From positions 1 to 40,851 of the forward strand of contig JAUSCI010000076.1 of NCBI GenBank assembly GCA_030651305.1: 40,851 nt of DNA, given 5' to 3'. Below are positions 17,891-27,597 of this stretch, piece by piece. The notes beneath the pieces are model-generated. The model was not told the origin of the DNA and ran no database searches. It worked only from the letters and a program-made list of their open reading frames with translations. Positions within the stretch are counted from its first letter, which is position 1. Each line of letters begins with the position of its first letter. This DNA is from Sulfuritalea sp. Lineage in GTDB: Bacteria; Pseudomonadota; Gammaproteobacteria; Burkholderiales; Rhodocyclaceae. The translations under genes were made by a program, and so were the position numbers.

Positions 17891-18114
17891 TTAAGGGCGT
17901 CCCAGTCGCTGTCCGGCACGGCGGACGACATGATGTCACCGACAATGCGCGTGCCCTTTATTTTTGGCGACGGCTGACGACGCGCCGTTCGGCTTGCTGA
18001 TGCAATTGTTCCGGACAATACCGTGACAATCACGCGCGCCTGCTCCACGGCAGGCCCTTCGCCGATCCATTTGACTTGTCCGTGGTCGTAGATCGCTTCG
18101 TAACTTTGCAGCAT
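17887..18114 (-). CDS. vapB: VapB-like antitoxin
   Basis: This is a 75-residue protein directly upstream of the PIN toxin, with a 4-nt overlap. Its N-terminal half predicts a small beta-rich fold (YEAIYDHGQVKWIGEGP, then RVIVTVL), followed by a basic linker and a C-terminal acidic tail ([12 protein letters not shown]), the likely toxin-wrapping part. This layout is seen in small antitoxins partnered with PIN toxins; the exact family is not certain. The start ATG at 18114 has GAGGAG just upstream; an ATG at 18147 would bury the RBS. It begins 45 nt after the ileS stop. Confidence 0.8.
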   Translation of the reverse strand: MLQSYEAIYDHGQVKWIGEGPAVEQARVIVTVLSGTIASASRTARRQPSPKIKGTRIVGDIMSSAVPDSDWDALK

Positions 18115-18159
18115 GTCGGGCTCCTCTGATTCCAATGCGCAAATCATACGCCTCTCGCC

Positions 18160-20970
18160 TTAGGCAAACTCGCGCGCCTCGCCGGCGCCGTGGAGATTCG
18201 ACACGCAGCGTCCGCAGAGTTCGGGATGCTCGGCGTCGTGGCCGACATCCTCGCGCCAGTGCCAACAGCGTGCGCACTTGGCGTGGGCGCTCGGCAGGGC
18301 TGTCACACTGGTTCCCGCGTCGTCGCCGCCGGATTTTTCGAGATTCACCTTGGAGCAGATGAAGACGAACTTGAGGTCATCGCCGAGGGACGCCAGCAGT
18401 TCGTACGCCTCGGCCTCGACACGCAGGCTGACCTCGGCCTGCAGCGAGGAGCCGATGCCGCCGGTGCCGCGCACGTCTTCCAGTACCCGCGAAACCTCGC
18501 CGCGCACGGCGCGAATCTCCTGCCACCGTGTCACCAGCGCCGACTCTCCGGTCTGCTCCGGCAGCACGTGCCAAGTTTCGAGCATGACGCTTTCGCCCTG
18601 CTCGCATTTGCCACCAAGCGTGGTCCAGATTTCCTCGGCGGTGAAGGAGAGGATGGGCGCCATCAACCGCGTCACGCTTTGCAGGATGTGCCACAGCGCG
18701 CTTTGCGCCGAGCGCCGGGCGCGGGAGTTTTCCGCCGCGGTGTAGAGTCGGTCCTTGAGAATGTCGAGGTAGAAGGCGCCGAGATCTTCGGAACAGAAGT
18801 TCATCAGCGCCTGCACCACTTTGTGGAATTCGAAACGCTCATAGTCGGCGGTGCACTGGGCCTGCAACTGACGCGTCAGTGCCAGGGCGTAGCGGTCGAT
18901 TTCCAGCCAATCCGCAGGCGGCAGCATCTGAGTCTTTGCGTCGAAGTCTGCGGTGTTGGCGAGCAGGAAGCGCAGCGTGTTGCGCAAGCGGCGATAGACC
19001 TCGACCACGCGCGGCAGGATGGTCTTCTCGTCGATCGACAGCTCACCCGAGTAGTCGGTGCTGGCCACCCAGAGGCGCAGGATTTCGGCGCCCAACGTGT
19101 CGGAAATCTTCTGCGGGGCGACCACGTTGCCCTTCGACTTGGACATCTTCATGCCCTTGCCGTCAACCACGAAGCCATGGGTCAGCAGCGCCTTGTAGGG
19201 CGCGCGGCCGTCGATGGCGGCACCGGTGAGCAAGCTGGAATGGAACCAGCCGCGATGCTGGTCCGAGCCTTCGAGGTAGAGGTCGGCCGGGTAGGTACTT
19301 TCTTCGGCGTGGGAACCACGCAGGACGGTACGGTGGGTGGTGCCGGAATCGAACCAGACATCCAGCGTGTCGCGCATCTTGTCGTACTGGCCGGCTTCGT
19401 CACCGAGCAGTTCGGCGGCATCGAGCTTGAACCAGGCGTCGATGCCCTCCTGCTCTATGCGCTTGGCCACGGCTTCGAGCAGTTCCAGCGTGCGCGGATG
19501 CGGCTCCCCGGTTTCCTTGTGGAGGAAGAAGGGGATCGGTACGCCCCAGTTGCGCTGGCGCGAGACGCACCAGTCGGGACGATTGGCGATCATCGCGTGC
19601 AGCCGCGCCTTGCCCCAGTCGGGATAGAAGGTCGTCGCCTCGACGGCGGCCAGCGCCTTGTCGCGCAGCGTGCCGCCGTCCACCGCCCTGTCCATTCCCA
19701 CAAACCACTGTACGGTAGCTCGATAAATTATCGGCGTCTTGTGCCGCCAGCAGTGCATGTAGCTATGCACGATCTCCGCGCTTGCGAACAGGCTGCCGAC
19801 CTCGGCCAGCTTTTCGATAATGGCCGCATTGGCCTTCCACACGTACATGCCGCCGAAGAAAGGCAGGCTCGCCGCGAACACGCCATCGCCCTGCACCGGG
19901 GTGAGGATTTCGTCGTTGTGCATGCCGTGCTTGCGGCAGGACTCAAAGTCTTCCAGACCATAGGCCGGCGCGCTATGGACGATGCCGGTGCCGGTGTCGA
20001 GCGTGACGTAATCGCCCAGATATACCGGTGAAGCGCGGTCGTAGAGGGGATGGCGGAACACCATCTGGGCCAGCGCCGCGCCCTGGCAGGCGCCCAGCAC
20101 TTCGCCTTCGAGGCCGTAGCGACTCAGCGCCGCGGCACGCAACTCGGCGGCGAGGATCAGGCAGCCACGCGTCGTCTTCACCAGTTCGTAGGTGAACTCC
20201 GGATGCATGTTGAGCGCCTGGTTGGCGGGGATGGTCCACGGCGTCGTGGTCCAGATCACCGTCAAGCAGTCGCCCTCGGGCAGCGCCGTGATGCCAAAGG
20301 CATGGGCGACGCGGCCGCGTTCGGCGGCGTCGAGACGGAAGCCGACGTCGATCGCCGGCGACTTCTTGTCCTGATACTCGACTTCGGCCTCGGCCAGCGC
20401 CGAGCCGCAATCGAAGCACCAGTTAACCGGCTTGAGGCCCTTGAACAGGTAGCCCTGGGTGTACAGGGTAGCGAGCGAACGAATCTCGTCCGCCTCGTTG
20501 CGGAAAGCCATGGTGAGATAGGGATTGTCCCAGTCGCCCAGCACGCCGAGGCGGATGAAGTCCTTCTTCTGCCGTTCCACCTGCTCGGCGGCAAAGCTGC
20601 GGCACAGCTCGCGCGCCTGGTCGGCCGGCAGGTGCTTGCCGTGGGTCTTCTCGATCTGGTGTTCGATGGGCAGGCCGTGGCAGTCCCAGCCCGGCACATA
20701 GGGTGCATCGAAACCGGCCAGCGTCCTGGCGCGGACGATGATGTCCTTGAGGATCTTGTTCACCGCGTGGCCGATGTGGATGTCGCCGTTGGCATAGGGC
20801 GGACCGTCGTGCAGCACGAAGCGCGGACGTCCTTTCGCCGCCTCGCGGATCTTCCAGTAAAGCCTGTTCTCCTGCCATGCGGCAACCCAGCCCGGCTCGC
20901 GTTTGGCGAGATCGCCGCGCATCGGGAAGGACGTGTCGGGCATGTTGAGTGTCTTGCGGTAATCAGCCAT
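18160..20970 (-). CDS. ileS: Isoleucyl-tRNA synthetase
   Basis: This is a class I synthetase of 936 residues, close to the E. coli length. It has the HIGH motif ([11 protein letters not shown]), the KMSKS motif ([12 protein letters not shown]), the CP1 editing domain between them, and the C-terminal zinc finger ([11 protein letters not shown], then [12 protein letters not shown]). The start was set at ATG 20970 ([21 protein letters not shown]), the usual N-terminus, rather than the ATG 81 nt upstream. It overlaps the ribF end by 8 nt. Downstream, vapB starts 45 nt after its stop. Confidence 0.98.
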   Translation of the reverse strand: MADYRKTLNMPDTSFPMRGDLAKREPGWVAAWQENRLYWKIREAAKGRPRFVLHDGPPYANGDIHIGHAVNKILKDIIVRARTLAGFDAPYVPGWDCHGLPIEHQIEKTHGKHLPADQARELCRSFAAEQVERQKKDFIRLGVLGDWDNPYLTMAFRNEADEIRSLATLYTQGYLFKGLKPVNWCFDCGSALAEAEVEYQDKKSPAIDVGFRLDAAERGRVAHAFGITALPEGDCLTVIWTTTPWTIPANQALNMHPEFTYELVKTTRGCLILAAELRAAALSRYGLEGEVLGACQGAALAQMVFRHPLYDRASPVYLGDYVTLDTGTGIVHSAPAYGLEDFESCRKHGMHNDEILTPVQGDGVFAASLPFFGGMYVWKANAAIIEKLAEVGSLFASAEIVHSYMHCWRHKTPIIYRATVQWFVGMDRAVDGGTLRDKALAAVEATTFYPDWGKARLHAMIANRPDWCVSRQRNWGVPIPFFLHKETGEPHPRTLELLEAVAKRIEQEGIDAWFKLDAAELLGDEAGQYDKMRDTLDVWFDSGTTHRTVLRGSHAEESTYPADLYLEGSDQHRGWFHSSLLTGAAIDGRAPYKALLTHGFVVDGKGMKMSKSKGNVVAPQKISDTLGAEILRLWVASTDYSGELSIDEKTILPRVVEVYRRLRNTLRFLLANTADFDAKTQMLPPADWLEIDRYALALTRQLQAQCTADYERFEFHKVVQALMNFCSEDLGAFYLDILKDRLYTAAENSRARRSAQSALWHILQSVTRLMAPILSFTAEEIWTTLGGKCEQGESVMLETWHVLPEQTGESALVTRWQEIRAVRGEVSRVLEDVRGTGGIGSSLQAEVSLRVEAEAYELLASLGDDLKFVFICSKVNLEKSGGDDAGTSVTALPSAHAKCARCWHWREDVGHDAEHPELCGRCVSNLHGAGEAREFA

Positions 20971-21913
20971 GAGTGGTGCCAGTAATTGAATGTGTATTGA
21001 AAAATGAGCGCACATCCGCGACGTCGCGGCCGATCTGCGCCTTGAGTGCATCGAGTGAATCGAACTTCGCCTCGTTGCGCAGCTTGTGCAGAAAATTCAC
21101 GTCGACGTGGGTGCCGTAAATATCTCCGTCAAAATCCAGGATATGGACCTCCAGCACCGGCTTCATGCCCGCGGCCACGGTGGGTCGCACGCCGATGTTG
21201 GCGGCGCCGGGCAGCGGCGCCGGAGCGACACCCGAGACCGTGACGGCAAATACTCCGGACAGGGGCAGGCGCTGGCGCTTGACCTGGATATTGGCGGTGG
21301 GAAAACCGATGGTGCGGCCGATCTTCTTGCCGTCCATGACGCGTCCGGCAATGACAAAGGCGCGCCCGAGGAGTTCTTCGGCATGTTCTATGTTGCCGGC
21401 CGCGAGGGCATCGCGCACAGCCGAACTGGAAACGCGGAGGCCACCAAAATCGACCGTCTGCATCGCCTCGACCGCAAACCGGTGCTGCTGCCCCATTTTT
21501 TGCAGCAGGGCGAAGTCGCCGCCGCGTCCTTTGCCGAAGCGGAAATCGTCGCCGACAATCAGATGCCGCACCGACAAGCCCTGCACCAGAATCCGTTCGA
21601 CGAACTGCTCGGCGGTGAGCGCCGCCAGTTTGCGGTTGAAGCGGCAGACATGCACCCGGTCGACGCCGCACTCCGCCAGCAGTTCCACCTTGTCGCGCAG
21701 ACTGGCCAGCCGTGCCGGCGCCTGGTTCGGCGCAAACAGTTCGCGCGGATGCGGCTCGAAGGTGAGCACCGTTGCCGGCAGCGCGAGATTGCGCGCCCTG
21801 GCTTTCAAATCAGCCAGCAGTGCCCGATGGCCAAGGTGCACGCCATCGAAATTGCCGATGGTCAGCACCGTAGACGTCGTCGCCCGCTCGGGAACACCGC
21901 GAAAAACCAGCAT
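20963..21913 (-). CDS. ribF: Bifunctional riboflavin kinase / FAD synthetase
   Basis: This is a 316-residue enzyme that makes FMN from riboflavin and then FAD. The N-terminal adenylyltransferase domain is shown by [16 protein letters not shown] and by [18 protein letters not shown], while the C-terminal kinase domain shows [11 protein letters not shown] and the helix [16 protein letters not shown]. It is in the standard betaproteobacterial place ahead of ileS, overlapping it by 8 nt. murJ, often found upstream, is absent here; amiC takes that position, ending 34 nt before ribF. The RBS is weak. Confidence 0.97.
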   Translation of the reverse strand: MLVFRGVPERATTSTVLTIGNFDGVHLGHRALLADLKARARNLALPATVLTFEPHPRELFAPNQAPARLASLRDKVELLAECGVDRVHVCRFNRKLAALTAEQFVERILVQGLSVRHLIVGDDFRFGKGRGGDFALLQKMGQQHRFAVEAMQTVDFGGLRVSSSAVRDALAAGNIEHAEELLGRAFVIAGRVMDGKKIGRTIGFPTANIQVKRQRLPLSGVFAVTVSGVAPAPLPGAANIGVRPTVAAGMKPVLEVHILDFDGDIYGTHVDVNFLHKLRNEAKFDSLDALKAQIGRDVADVRSFFNTHSITGTTHG

Positions 21914-21947
21914 GGGATTGAGACAGCAGGGAAAGCGGTCGATTATA

Positions 21948-23234
21948 TCAATCCAGCCGTGCCAGCTTCGATTTGGCCAGCGGCGGATTCTTGGCGAAGT
22001 AGCGGCGGATGCCCTTGAGGATGGCCTCGGCCATGCGGTCCTGATAGGCCTCGTCGTTGAGCCGCGCCTCTTCTTCGGGATTGGAGATGAAGGCGGTCTC
22101 GATCAGGATCGAGGGAATGTCCGGTGCCTTCAGCACGGCGAATCCGGCCTGTTCCACTTGCCCCTTGTGCAGGGTATTGATGCGGCCCAGTTCGCCCAGT
22201 ACGTGATTGCCGAGCTTGAGGCTGTCATTGATGGTCGCCGTCTGCGACAGGTCGAGCAGGGTACGGGCGAGGTAGGGATCCTTGACGCCGAGATTGACGC
22301 CGCCCACCAGATCGGCCGAGTTTTCCTTGTTGGCCAGCCAGCGCGCCGCCGAGCTGGACGCGCCGGTTTCCGAGAGAACGAAAACGCTGGAGCCGCGCGC
22401 CGTGGTCTTGACGAAGGCATCGGCGTGCACCGAAAGGAACAGGTCCGCCTGCACCCGCCGCGCCTTGGCCACGCGCTGCTGCAATGGAATGAAGTAGTCG
22501 CCGTCGCGCGTCAGTACCGAGCGCATGTTGGGCGTGGCGTCGATCTTTTCCTTCAGCCGCCGCGCCACGGAGAGCGTGACGTTCTTCTCGTGGCTGCCGC
22601 CGCGGCCGATCGCCCCGGGGTCTTCGCCGCCATGCCCGGGATCGAGGACGATCGTCACGAGACGGGCAATCTCGGGCTTTTCAGCGGGCTTGTCGGTTGA
22701 CCGTTCCGACGGCATCTCTGCAGGCTTGCCCTGGTTACCGAGCGCTGATTCTGCCTTCAACGGCGGCTCGCTGGATTTTTCCAGCAGTGCCATCAAGGGA
22801 TCGATCGGCTCGACCGGATAGAGGTCGAGCACCAGCCGATGGCCGTATTCGCCGACCGGCTGCAGCGAGAAAACCTGCGGTTTGATTTCACCCTTGAGCT
22901 CTATCACCACACGCACGACACCGGGCTTGTTGCGGCCGGCGCGGATCAGCTTGATGTAGGGATCGGAGTCGAGAATCTTCGACGGCAGCGTCTGCAGCAC
23001 CGAATTGAACTCGACGCCCTCCAGGTCGACCACCAGCCGCTCCGGCCCCTTCACCAGCATATGCGAATACCTGATCGCCTGATCGTGTTCCAGCGTCACC
23101 CGCGTGTAGTCGCGCGCCGGCCAGACGCGCACCGCAAGAATGCTGCTGCCCGCCGTGGCGCCAGCGCCGACTCTTGAAACCAGCAGGGTCAGACTGGCCG
23201 CGGCGAACTTGAGGACATCACGCCGGCGAGGCAT
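21948..23234 (-). CDS. amiC: N-acetylmuramoyl-L-alanine amidase AmiC with AMIN domain
   Basis: This is a 428-residue periplasmic cell-wall hydrolase used in daughter-cell separation. The N-terminus is a Tat signal (PRRRDVLKFAAASLTLLV). An AMIN domain (about 30-135, VRVWPARDYTRVTLEHD...VVDLEGVEF) directs it to septal peptidoglycan. After a Pro/Glu/Lys linker (about 145-185) comes the zinc amidase_3 domain, with the ligands in DPGHGGEDPGA, SHEKNVTL, SVHADAF and the catalytic Glu in LIETAFISNPEEE. It overlaps the end of tsaE by 46 nt, the common tsaE-amiC arrangement. Confidence 0.95.
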   Translation of the reverse strand: MPRRRDVLKFAAASLTLLVSRVGAGATAGSSILAVRVWPARDYTRVTLEHDQAIRYSHMLVKGPERLVVDLEGVEFNSVLQTLPSKILDSDPYIKLIRAGRNKPGVVRVVIELKGEIKPQVFSLQPVGEYGHRLVLDLYPVEPIDPLMALLEKSSEPPLKAESALGNQGKPAEMPSERSTDKPAEKPEIARLVTIVLDPGHGGEDPGAIGRGGSHEKNVTLSVARRLKEKIDATPNMRSVLTRDGDYFIPLQQRVAKARRVQADLFLSVHADAFVKTTARGSSVFVLSETGASSSAARWLANKENSADLVGGVNLGVKDPYLARTLLDLSQTATINDSLKLGNHVLGELGRINTLHKGQVEQAGFAVLKAPDIPSILIETAFISNPEEEARLNDEAYQDRMAEAILKGIRRYFAKNPPLAKSKLARLD

Positions 23235-23683
23235 GTTCGTCCCTTGTCACTGACGGCGGTGATGCGCGCCGTGCGCCCCTCACCTGTCGCACTCTGCTCG
23301 ACCCGCAATTCAATCCGCATATCGGCCGCCGGCAGATACGGGGCGGCCTTGTCGGGCCATTCGACCAGACAAATTCCGCTTCCTGAAAAATATTCGTCGA
23401 GTCCTGCATCGAGGTATTCTTCCGCCTGATTGAATCTATAGAAATCAAAGTGATAGAAGTGTAATCCAGAAACCACATGAACTTCAAGTAGCGTATAGGT
23501 GGGACTTTTTACTGAACCGCTGTCGCCGGCCGCACGCAACAGCCCGCGCACCAGCGTCGTCTTGCCGGCGCCGAGGTCGCCGTCGAGCCAGATCACCATG
23601 CCCGGCTTGAGATGCGCGGCCATGGCGCTGCCCAGTGCAAGGGTATCGGCTTCGCCGGGTAACGTAAGATGTTCGGCATGCAT
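23189..23683 (-). CDS. tsaE: tRNA t6A37 threonylcarbamoyladenosine ATPase TsaE
   Basis: This is a 164-residue P-loop ATPase with Walker A GDLGAGKTTLVRG, followed by SPTYTLLEVH, HFDFYRF and CLVEWPDKA, all typical. It works with TsaB and TsaD to make t6A on tRNAs that read ANN codons. The start ATG 23683 gives MHAEHLTLPGEADT; a longer frame would run into queG. Its start region overlaps that of queG on the other strand (23669-23683). It is the first gene of the long minus-strand operon to ispH, so its promoter must lie inside queG. Confidence 0.95.
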   Translation of the reverse strand: MHAEHLTLPGEADTLALGSAMAAHLKPGMVIWLDGDLGAGKTTLVRGLLRAAGDSGSVKSPTYTLLEVHVVSGLHFYHFDFYRFNQAEEYLDAGLDEYFSGSGICLVEWPDKAAPYLPAADMRIELRVEQSATGEGRTARITAVSDKGRTCLAGVMSSSSPRPV

Positions 23684-24766
23684 GGCAATGATGAAGATCC
23701 GTCGAAACTGAAGGAGGACATACGGCGCTGGGGCGCTGACCTCGGCTTTGATGCCGTCGGCTTTGCCGGCGCCCACGTCAATGATGCCGAGACGAATCTG
23801 AGCGCCTGGCTGGCGGCCGGCTGCCATGGCGAAATGGATTATATGGCCGCGCATGTGACAAATTCGGCAAGCGATACGGGAAACAAGCGCGCGCATCCGA
23901 CCGGCCTGGTGCCGGGCACCCGCAGCATCATCACCGTACGCATGAATTACCGTCCCGCCAGCGCCGACTCTTCCGCTACGCTCGCCAAAGGCGAACAGGC
24001 TTTCGTTTCACGCTATGCGCTGGGCCGCGACTATCACAAGCTGCTGCGTGCCCGCCTGCAGAAACTCGCCGACCGCATCACCGACGAGGTCGGCAGCTTC
24101 GCCTATCGCGTGTTCACCGATTCGGCGCCGGTGATGGAAGTCGGCTTGGCGCAGAACAGCGGGCTGGGCTGGCGCGGCAAGCACACCCTGCTGCTCGACC
24201 GCGATGCCGGTTCGTACTTCTTTCTCGGCGAGATATTCACCGACTTGGAACTGCCGCCGGATACGCCGGTGACGGACCACTGCGGTAGTTGCACCGCCTG
24301 CATCAGCGCCTGCCCGACCACCGCCATCGTCGCGCCCTACCGGCTCGACGCGCGACTCTGTATTTCATATCTCAGCATCGAACTCAAGGGCAGCATTCCC
24401 GAGCCGCTGCGACCGCTGATGGGCAACCGCATCTACGGCTGCGACGATTGCCAACTGGCGTGTCCGTGGAACCGCTTTGCGCCCCTGACCCGCGAAAACG
24501 ATTTCGCGCCGCGCCACGGCCTCGACCAGGCCCGGCTGGCAGAACTGTTCGCCTGGAATGAAAGCGATTTCAACCAGCGGCTGGCTGGTTCGGCGATCCG
24601 CCGCATCGGCTACGAGCGCTGGCTGCGCAACATCGCCGTGGCACTCGGCAATGCGCCGTCCAGCGCTGAAGTGGTCAGCGCCCTGCGCTCACGCGCGGAT
24701 CATGCCTCGGCATTGGTGCGCGAACACGTGGCGTGGGCGCTGCGACAGCAGGGTGTCGAGCCCTAG
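23669..24766 (+). CDS. queG: Epoxyqueuosine reductase QueG
   Basis: This is a 365-residue enzyme that reduces epoxyqueuosine to queuosine at tRNA position 34, using cobalamin and two 4Fe-4S clusters. Ferredoxin-like cysteine motifs are seen: CGSCTACISACP and CDDCQLACPWN. The N-terminal part (LGFDAVGFAGAH, GCHGEMDYMA) and the C-terminal HEAT-like helices (IRRIGYERWLRNIAVALGN) match the family. The start may be ATG 23669 or 23678; neither has a strong RBS. The gene overlaps opposite-strand neighbours at both ends: tsaE at the start, and the sulfurtransferase through a shared CTAG at the stop. Confidence 0.96.
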   Translation: MFGMHGNDEDPSKLKEDIRRWGADLGFDAVGFAGAHVNDAETNLSAWLAAGCHGEMDYMAAHVTNSASDTGNKRAHPTGLVPGTRSIITVRMNYRPASADSSATLAKGEQAFVSRYALGRDYHKLLRARLQKLADRITDEVGSFAYRVFTDSAPVMEVGLAQNSGLGWRGKHTLLLDRDAGSYFFLGEIFTDLELPPDTPVTDHCGSCTACISACPTTAIVAPYRLDARLCISYLSIELKGSIPEPLRPLMGNRIYGCDDCQLACPWNRFAPLTRENDFAPRHGLDQARLAELFAWNESDFNQRLAGSAIRRIGYERWLRNIAVALGNAPSSAEVVSALRSRADHASALVREHVAWALRQQGVEP

Positions 24767-25620
24767 CCGGTCGCCACCGGACGCGAGGGATCGGCGCACC
24801 ACTCGCTCCACGAGCCCGGATATAGCTTCGAGCCGGACAGGCCGGCCAGTTCCATCGCCAGCAGGTTGTGGCAGGCGGTAACGCCGGAGCCGCACTGCTG
24901 TACCACTTGCGCCGCGGGCCGACCGTCGAGCAGCGCTTCGAACTCGCGGCGAAGTTCTTCTGCCGGCTTGAAGAAGCATTCGGCGTCATCAAGGTTGTCG
25001 GCGTAGAAGCGGTTGACCGCACCGGGAATGTGGCCGCCCACCGGATCGAGCGTTTCCTTTTCGCCGCGGAATCGTCCCGCGTTGCGCGCATCGAGAATCA
25101 GCATCCACTCCGTGCCGAGATCCGCCAGAACCTGTTCGGTATCCACTGCCATGTCCTGCGGCTGCGGCGTGAACCGGCGAGGTTCGACCACCGGCACCGA
25201 CTCTTCCAGCGCCCGTTTGCTGCGCTTCCAGCCGGCCAGCCCGCCATCGAGCACGGCTACCCGCTCGTGTCCAAGCCAGCGCAACATCCACCACAGGCGC
25301 GAGGCGAAAATGCTGCCTTCATTGTCGTAGGCTACTACGCGGGTCGTTGCATCGACGCCACAGGCCGACATGCGCCGCGCAAAATCACCGACGTCGGGCA
25401 GCGGGTGGCGGCCATTGCCACCCGTCTTGACGCCGGAAAGGTCGTCGTCGAGATGCAGGAACAGCGCACCGGGAATGTGGCCGCGGGCATAGGCCTGGCG
25501 TCCGTATCCGGTATTCTTCAGGTCATGCCGGCAGTCGAAAACGCGCCACTCCGGATGCGCGGCAAGCTCGTCGACACTGACCAGTGCATCGCCCGGCGAA
25601 TTCGTCATCGCGCCGCTCAT
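24763..25620 (-). CDS. sseA: 3-mercaptopyruvate / thiosulfate sulfurtransferase
   Basis: This is a 285-residue protein with two rhodanese domains. The second holds the active-site loop C243-G-S-G-V-T-A, the CGSGVTA form typical of 3-mercaptopyruvate sulfurtransferase; thiosulfate sulfurtransferases usually have CRKGVTA. Other family segments are FDCRHDL, GHIPGALFLHLD, VVAYDNEGSIFASRLWWML and LDARNAGRFRGE. The start ATG 25620 overlaps the stop of the upstream small gene (ATGA). It ends in a CTAG that also gives the queG stop. Role: sulfur transfer in cysteine breakdown or cyanide detoxification. Confidence 0.88.
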   Translation of the reverse strand: MSGAMTNSPGDALVSVDELAAHPEWRVFDCRHDLKNTGYGRQAYARGHIPGALFLHLDDDLSGVKTGGNGRHPLPDVGDFARRMSACGVDATTRVVAYDNEGSIFASRLWWMLRWLGHERVAVLDGGLAGWKRSKRALEESVPVVEPRRFTPQPQDMAVDTEQVLADLGTEWMLILDARNAGRFRGEKETLDPVGGHIPGAVNRFYADNLDDAECFFKPAEELRREFEALLDGRPAAQVVQQCGSGVTACHNLLAMELAGLSGSKLYPGSWSEWCADPSRPVATG

Positions 25621-25961
25621 TCGGCAAGCCAGCCGCGGGCGTCGACCTCGTCGGCAAACACCGTCACGTCGGCGTTGACGAAGAGTTGCTCCAGCCACGC
25701 GCTCCAGGCCACCCACTGGCTTTCGGTGATGACCGCGATGCGCTTGAAGTCGCGGGCGTGCTCTCTTGAAAAGCGAATTTCTTCCCAGGCCACATCGACA
25801 GTGAAGCTCGCCATGTCACGCAGGTCGACCAGAAGATTCAGCGGCCCCGAAAACTTGATCTCGGACAGAACAAGCTCCTCGAATTCCTTCAAGTCGGCCA
25901 GGGTGAATTCGCCGAACACGGCGAATTCGACCAGATGGTCCTGATGTTGCGTCGTAATCAT
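25617..25961 (-). CDS. SpoIIAA/STAS-like protein
   Basis: This is a 114-residue protein of the SpoIIAA-like group, small soluble alpha/beta proteins with a STAS-type fold. Visible markers: an N-terminal strand (LVEFAVFGEFTLADLKEFE), the central NLLVDLRDMASFTVDVAWEEI, then RIAVITESQWVAWSAWLEQLF and the C-terminal DEVDARGWLAE. The function of these proteins is not settled; a lipid- or membrane-binding role has been suggested. It is coupled to the sulfurtransferase by a 4-nt overlap. RBS GAGAGG is present before ATG 25961. Confidence 0.8.
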   Translation of the reverse strand: MITTQHQDHLVEFAVFGEFTLADLKEFEELVLSEIKFSGPLNLLVDLRDMASFTVDVAWEEIRFSREHARDFKRIAVITESQWVAWSAWLEQLFVNADVTVFADEVDARGWLAE

Positions 25962-26050
25962 GGTGAGCCTCTCAAAAGTCCGTTTCAGCGGGAATCATAT
26001 CGCGCGCAAGGCTTCAATTGTGGGACTCCGAACCGATAAATCCGCAGCCG

Positions 26051-26078
26051 AAATAACAAAGGGCCCGCAAGCGGGCCC
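26051..26078 (-). terminator. Intrinsic terminator of the HU gene
   Basis: On the minus strand a perfect 8-bp stem GGGCCCGC/GCGGGCCC (26061-26078, 2-nt spacer) is followed by TTTGTTATTT, about 30 nt past the HU stop. Confidence 0.88.
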
Positions 26079-26108
26079 AGTCCGACGAAAGAAGATCGTT
26101 CTTGCTTG

Positions 26109-26399
26109 TTACTTCTTGGCCTTCTTGCCGGATACCGCGAGCTTGAAACCTGCACCGGCGCTGAACTTCGGCACGGTGGTGGCGGGAATCTTGATGGTGG
26201 CGCCGGTCTTGGGGTTCTTGCCGGTACGCGCAGCGCGCTTGGCCGACTTGAAGGTGCCAAAACCCACCAAAGTGACGTTATCCCCCTTGGATACTGCCTT
26301 CACTACCGCCGCCATTATGCCGTCAAGCACCTTGCCGGCGGCCGCCTTGCTCAAGTCAGCTTCCTTGGCGGCGATTTCAATCAGTTCAGCCTTGTTCAT
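26109..26399 (-). CDS. hup: HU-family histone-like DNA-binding protein
   Basis: This is a 96-residue protein of the HU/IHF family. The N-terminal helices (MNKAELIEIAAKEADLSKA) and the DNA-bending arm with TLVGFGTFKSAKRAARTGKN and PKTGATIKIPA are clear. It ends in a lysine-rich tail (SGKKAKK) slightly longer than in E. coli HU. The start ATG 26399 has the strong RBS GGAGG; a TTG 6 nt upstream is not needed. It is a single-gene unit with its own promoter and terminator. HU versus IHF: the sequence is HU-like, but alpha/beta subtypes are not separable here. Confidence 0.95.
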   Translation of the reverse strand: MNKAELIEIAAKEADLSKAAAGKVLDGIMAAVVKAVSKGDNVTLVGFGTFKSAKRAARTGKNPKTGATIKIPATTVPKFSAGAGFKLAVSGKKAKK

Positions 26400-26444
26400 A
26401 CTCAAAATTCCTCCAGTAATTTGAGGGCACCCCGCCCAAAAAAT

Positions 26445-26475
26445 ATTCTAAACCCGTTCGCCCATGCTTGTGCAA
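26445..26475 (-). promoter_or_regulatory. Probable promoter of the HU gene
   Basis: On the minus strand TAGAAT (26445-26450) and TTGCAC (26470-26475) stand 19 nt apart, with a T-rich stretch after the -10. The spacing is wider than ideal. Confidence 0.4.
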
Positions 26476-26492
26476 GGACTTTATGCACGGTT

Positions 26493-27596
26493 TTACTGGT
26501 CTGGCGGGTGATGTGTTGCAATGATGCCGCCGCCCAGGCACACCCTCGATTCGTAGAGCACCAGCGATTGTCCCGGCGTCACCGCCCATTGCGGCGCGGA
26601 AAAAACGACTTCGCATTCCCCGCCCGAAATGCATTCCACCTGGCAGGCGGCGTCCGGCTGGCGGTAGCGCGTCTTTGCCGCATAGACCCAGTGCGTGTGG
26701 GGTTCTTCACCAGAGATCCACGACAGATCTTTCGCCACCAGGCTGGCCGAAAGCAAGGCAGGATGCTCGTGGCCTTGCACCACGCGGAGCACGTTCCGTT
26801 CCATGTCCTTGGCGGCGACGTACCACGGTTCCTCCGGCGTACCCTTGACGCCGCCGATGCCCAAGCCTTCGCGCTGGCCGAGGGTGTAGTACATCAGACC
26901 CTCGTGACGGCCGACCACGCGATCGGTGTCGAGCACGCGGATTTCTCCCGGCTGTTTCGGCAGGTAGCGGGCCAGGAATTCGCGGAAGGGTCGCTCGCCG
27001 ATGAAGCAGATGCCGGTCGAATCCTTGCGCGCATGATTCGGCAAGCCAGCCTCTTCGGCGATTCGCCGCACATCGCGTTTGTACAGATGACCGACGGGAA
27101 ACAGGGTCTTCGCCAGTTGCGCCTGATTCAGCCGGTGCAGGAAATAGCTCTGGTCCTTGGTGCCGTCCTCGGCCTTGAGCAACTGCCAGGCACCAAGGAA
27201 CTCGCGCACCTGCGCATAGTGGCCGGTGGCGATCCTGTCGGCGCCGAGCGCCAGCGCGTGATCAAGGAAGGCCTTGAACTTGATCTCCGAATTGCATAGC
27301 ACGTCCGGGTTCGGCGTGCGGCCGGCCTGATACTCGCGCAGGAAATCGGCGAACACCCGTTCGCGGTATTCGGCGGCGAAGTTGACTGCCTCGAATTCAA
27401 TGCCGATCGCATCGGCGGCGGCGGCGGCGGCGACCAGATCCTCGCTCGAGGAACAATATTCCTCGGTATCGTCGCCCTCCCAGTTCTTCATGAACAGGCC
27501 GATCACTTCGTAGCCTTCGCGCGTGAGCAGCAGCGCCGCCACCGCGGAATCGACCCCGCCGGACAAGCCGACGATGACTCTTCCTTTCGAGCCCAT
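26493..27596 (-). CDS. mnmA: tRNA-specific 2-thiouridylase MnmA
   Basis: This is a 367-residue enzyme that puts sulfur at C2 of the wobble uridine in tRNA-Lys, -Glu and -Gln. The PP-loop SGGVDS (12-17), the catalytic cysteines C101 ([12 protein letters not shown]) and C197 (DSTGICFIG), and the conserved GHYAQV and [10 protein letters not shown] are visible. It begins 1 nt after the Nudix gene stop, so the two are cotranscribed, the usual nudJ-mnmA order. The HU gene downstream has its own promoter in the 93-base gap. Confidence 0.97.
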   Translation of the reverse strand: MGSKGRVIVGLSGGVDSAVAALLLTREGYEVIGLFMKNWEGDDTEEYCSSSEDLVAAAAAADAIGIEFEAVNFAAEYRERVFADFLREYQAGRTPNPDVLCNSEIKFKAFLDHALALGADRIATGHYAQVREFLGAWQLLKAEDGTKDQSYFLHRLNQAQLAKTLFPVGHLYKRDVRRIAEEAGLPNHARKDSTGICFIGERPFREFLARYLPKQPGEIRVLDTDRVVGRHEGLMYYTLGQREGLGIGGVKGTPEEPWYVAAKDMERNVLRVVQGHEHPALLSASLVAKDLSWISGEEPHTHWVYAAKTRYRQPDAACQVECISGGECEVVFSAPQWAVTPGQSLVLYESRVCLGGGIIATHHPPDQ

Positions 27597-27597
27597 T

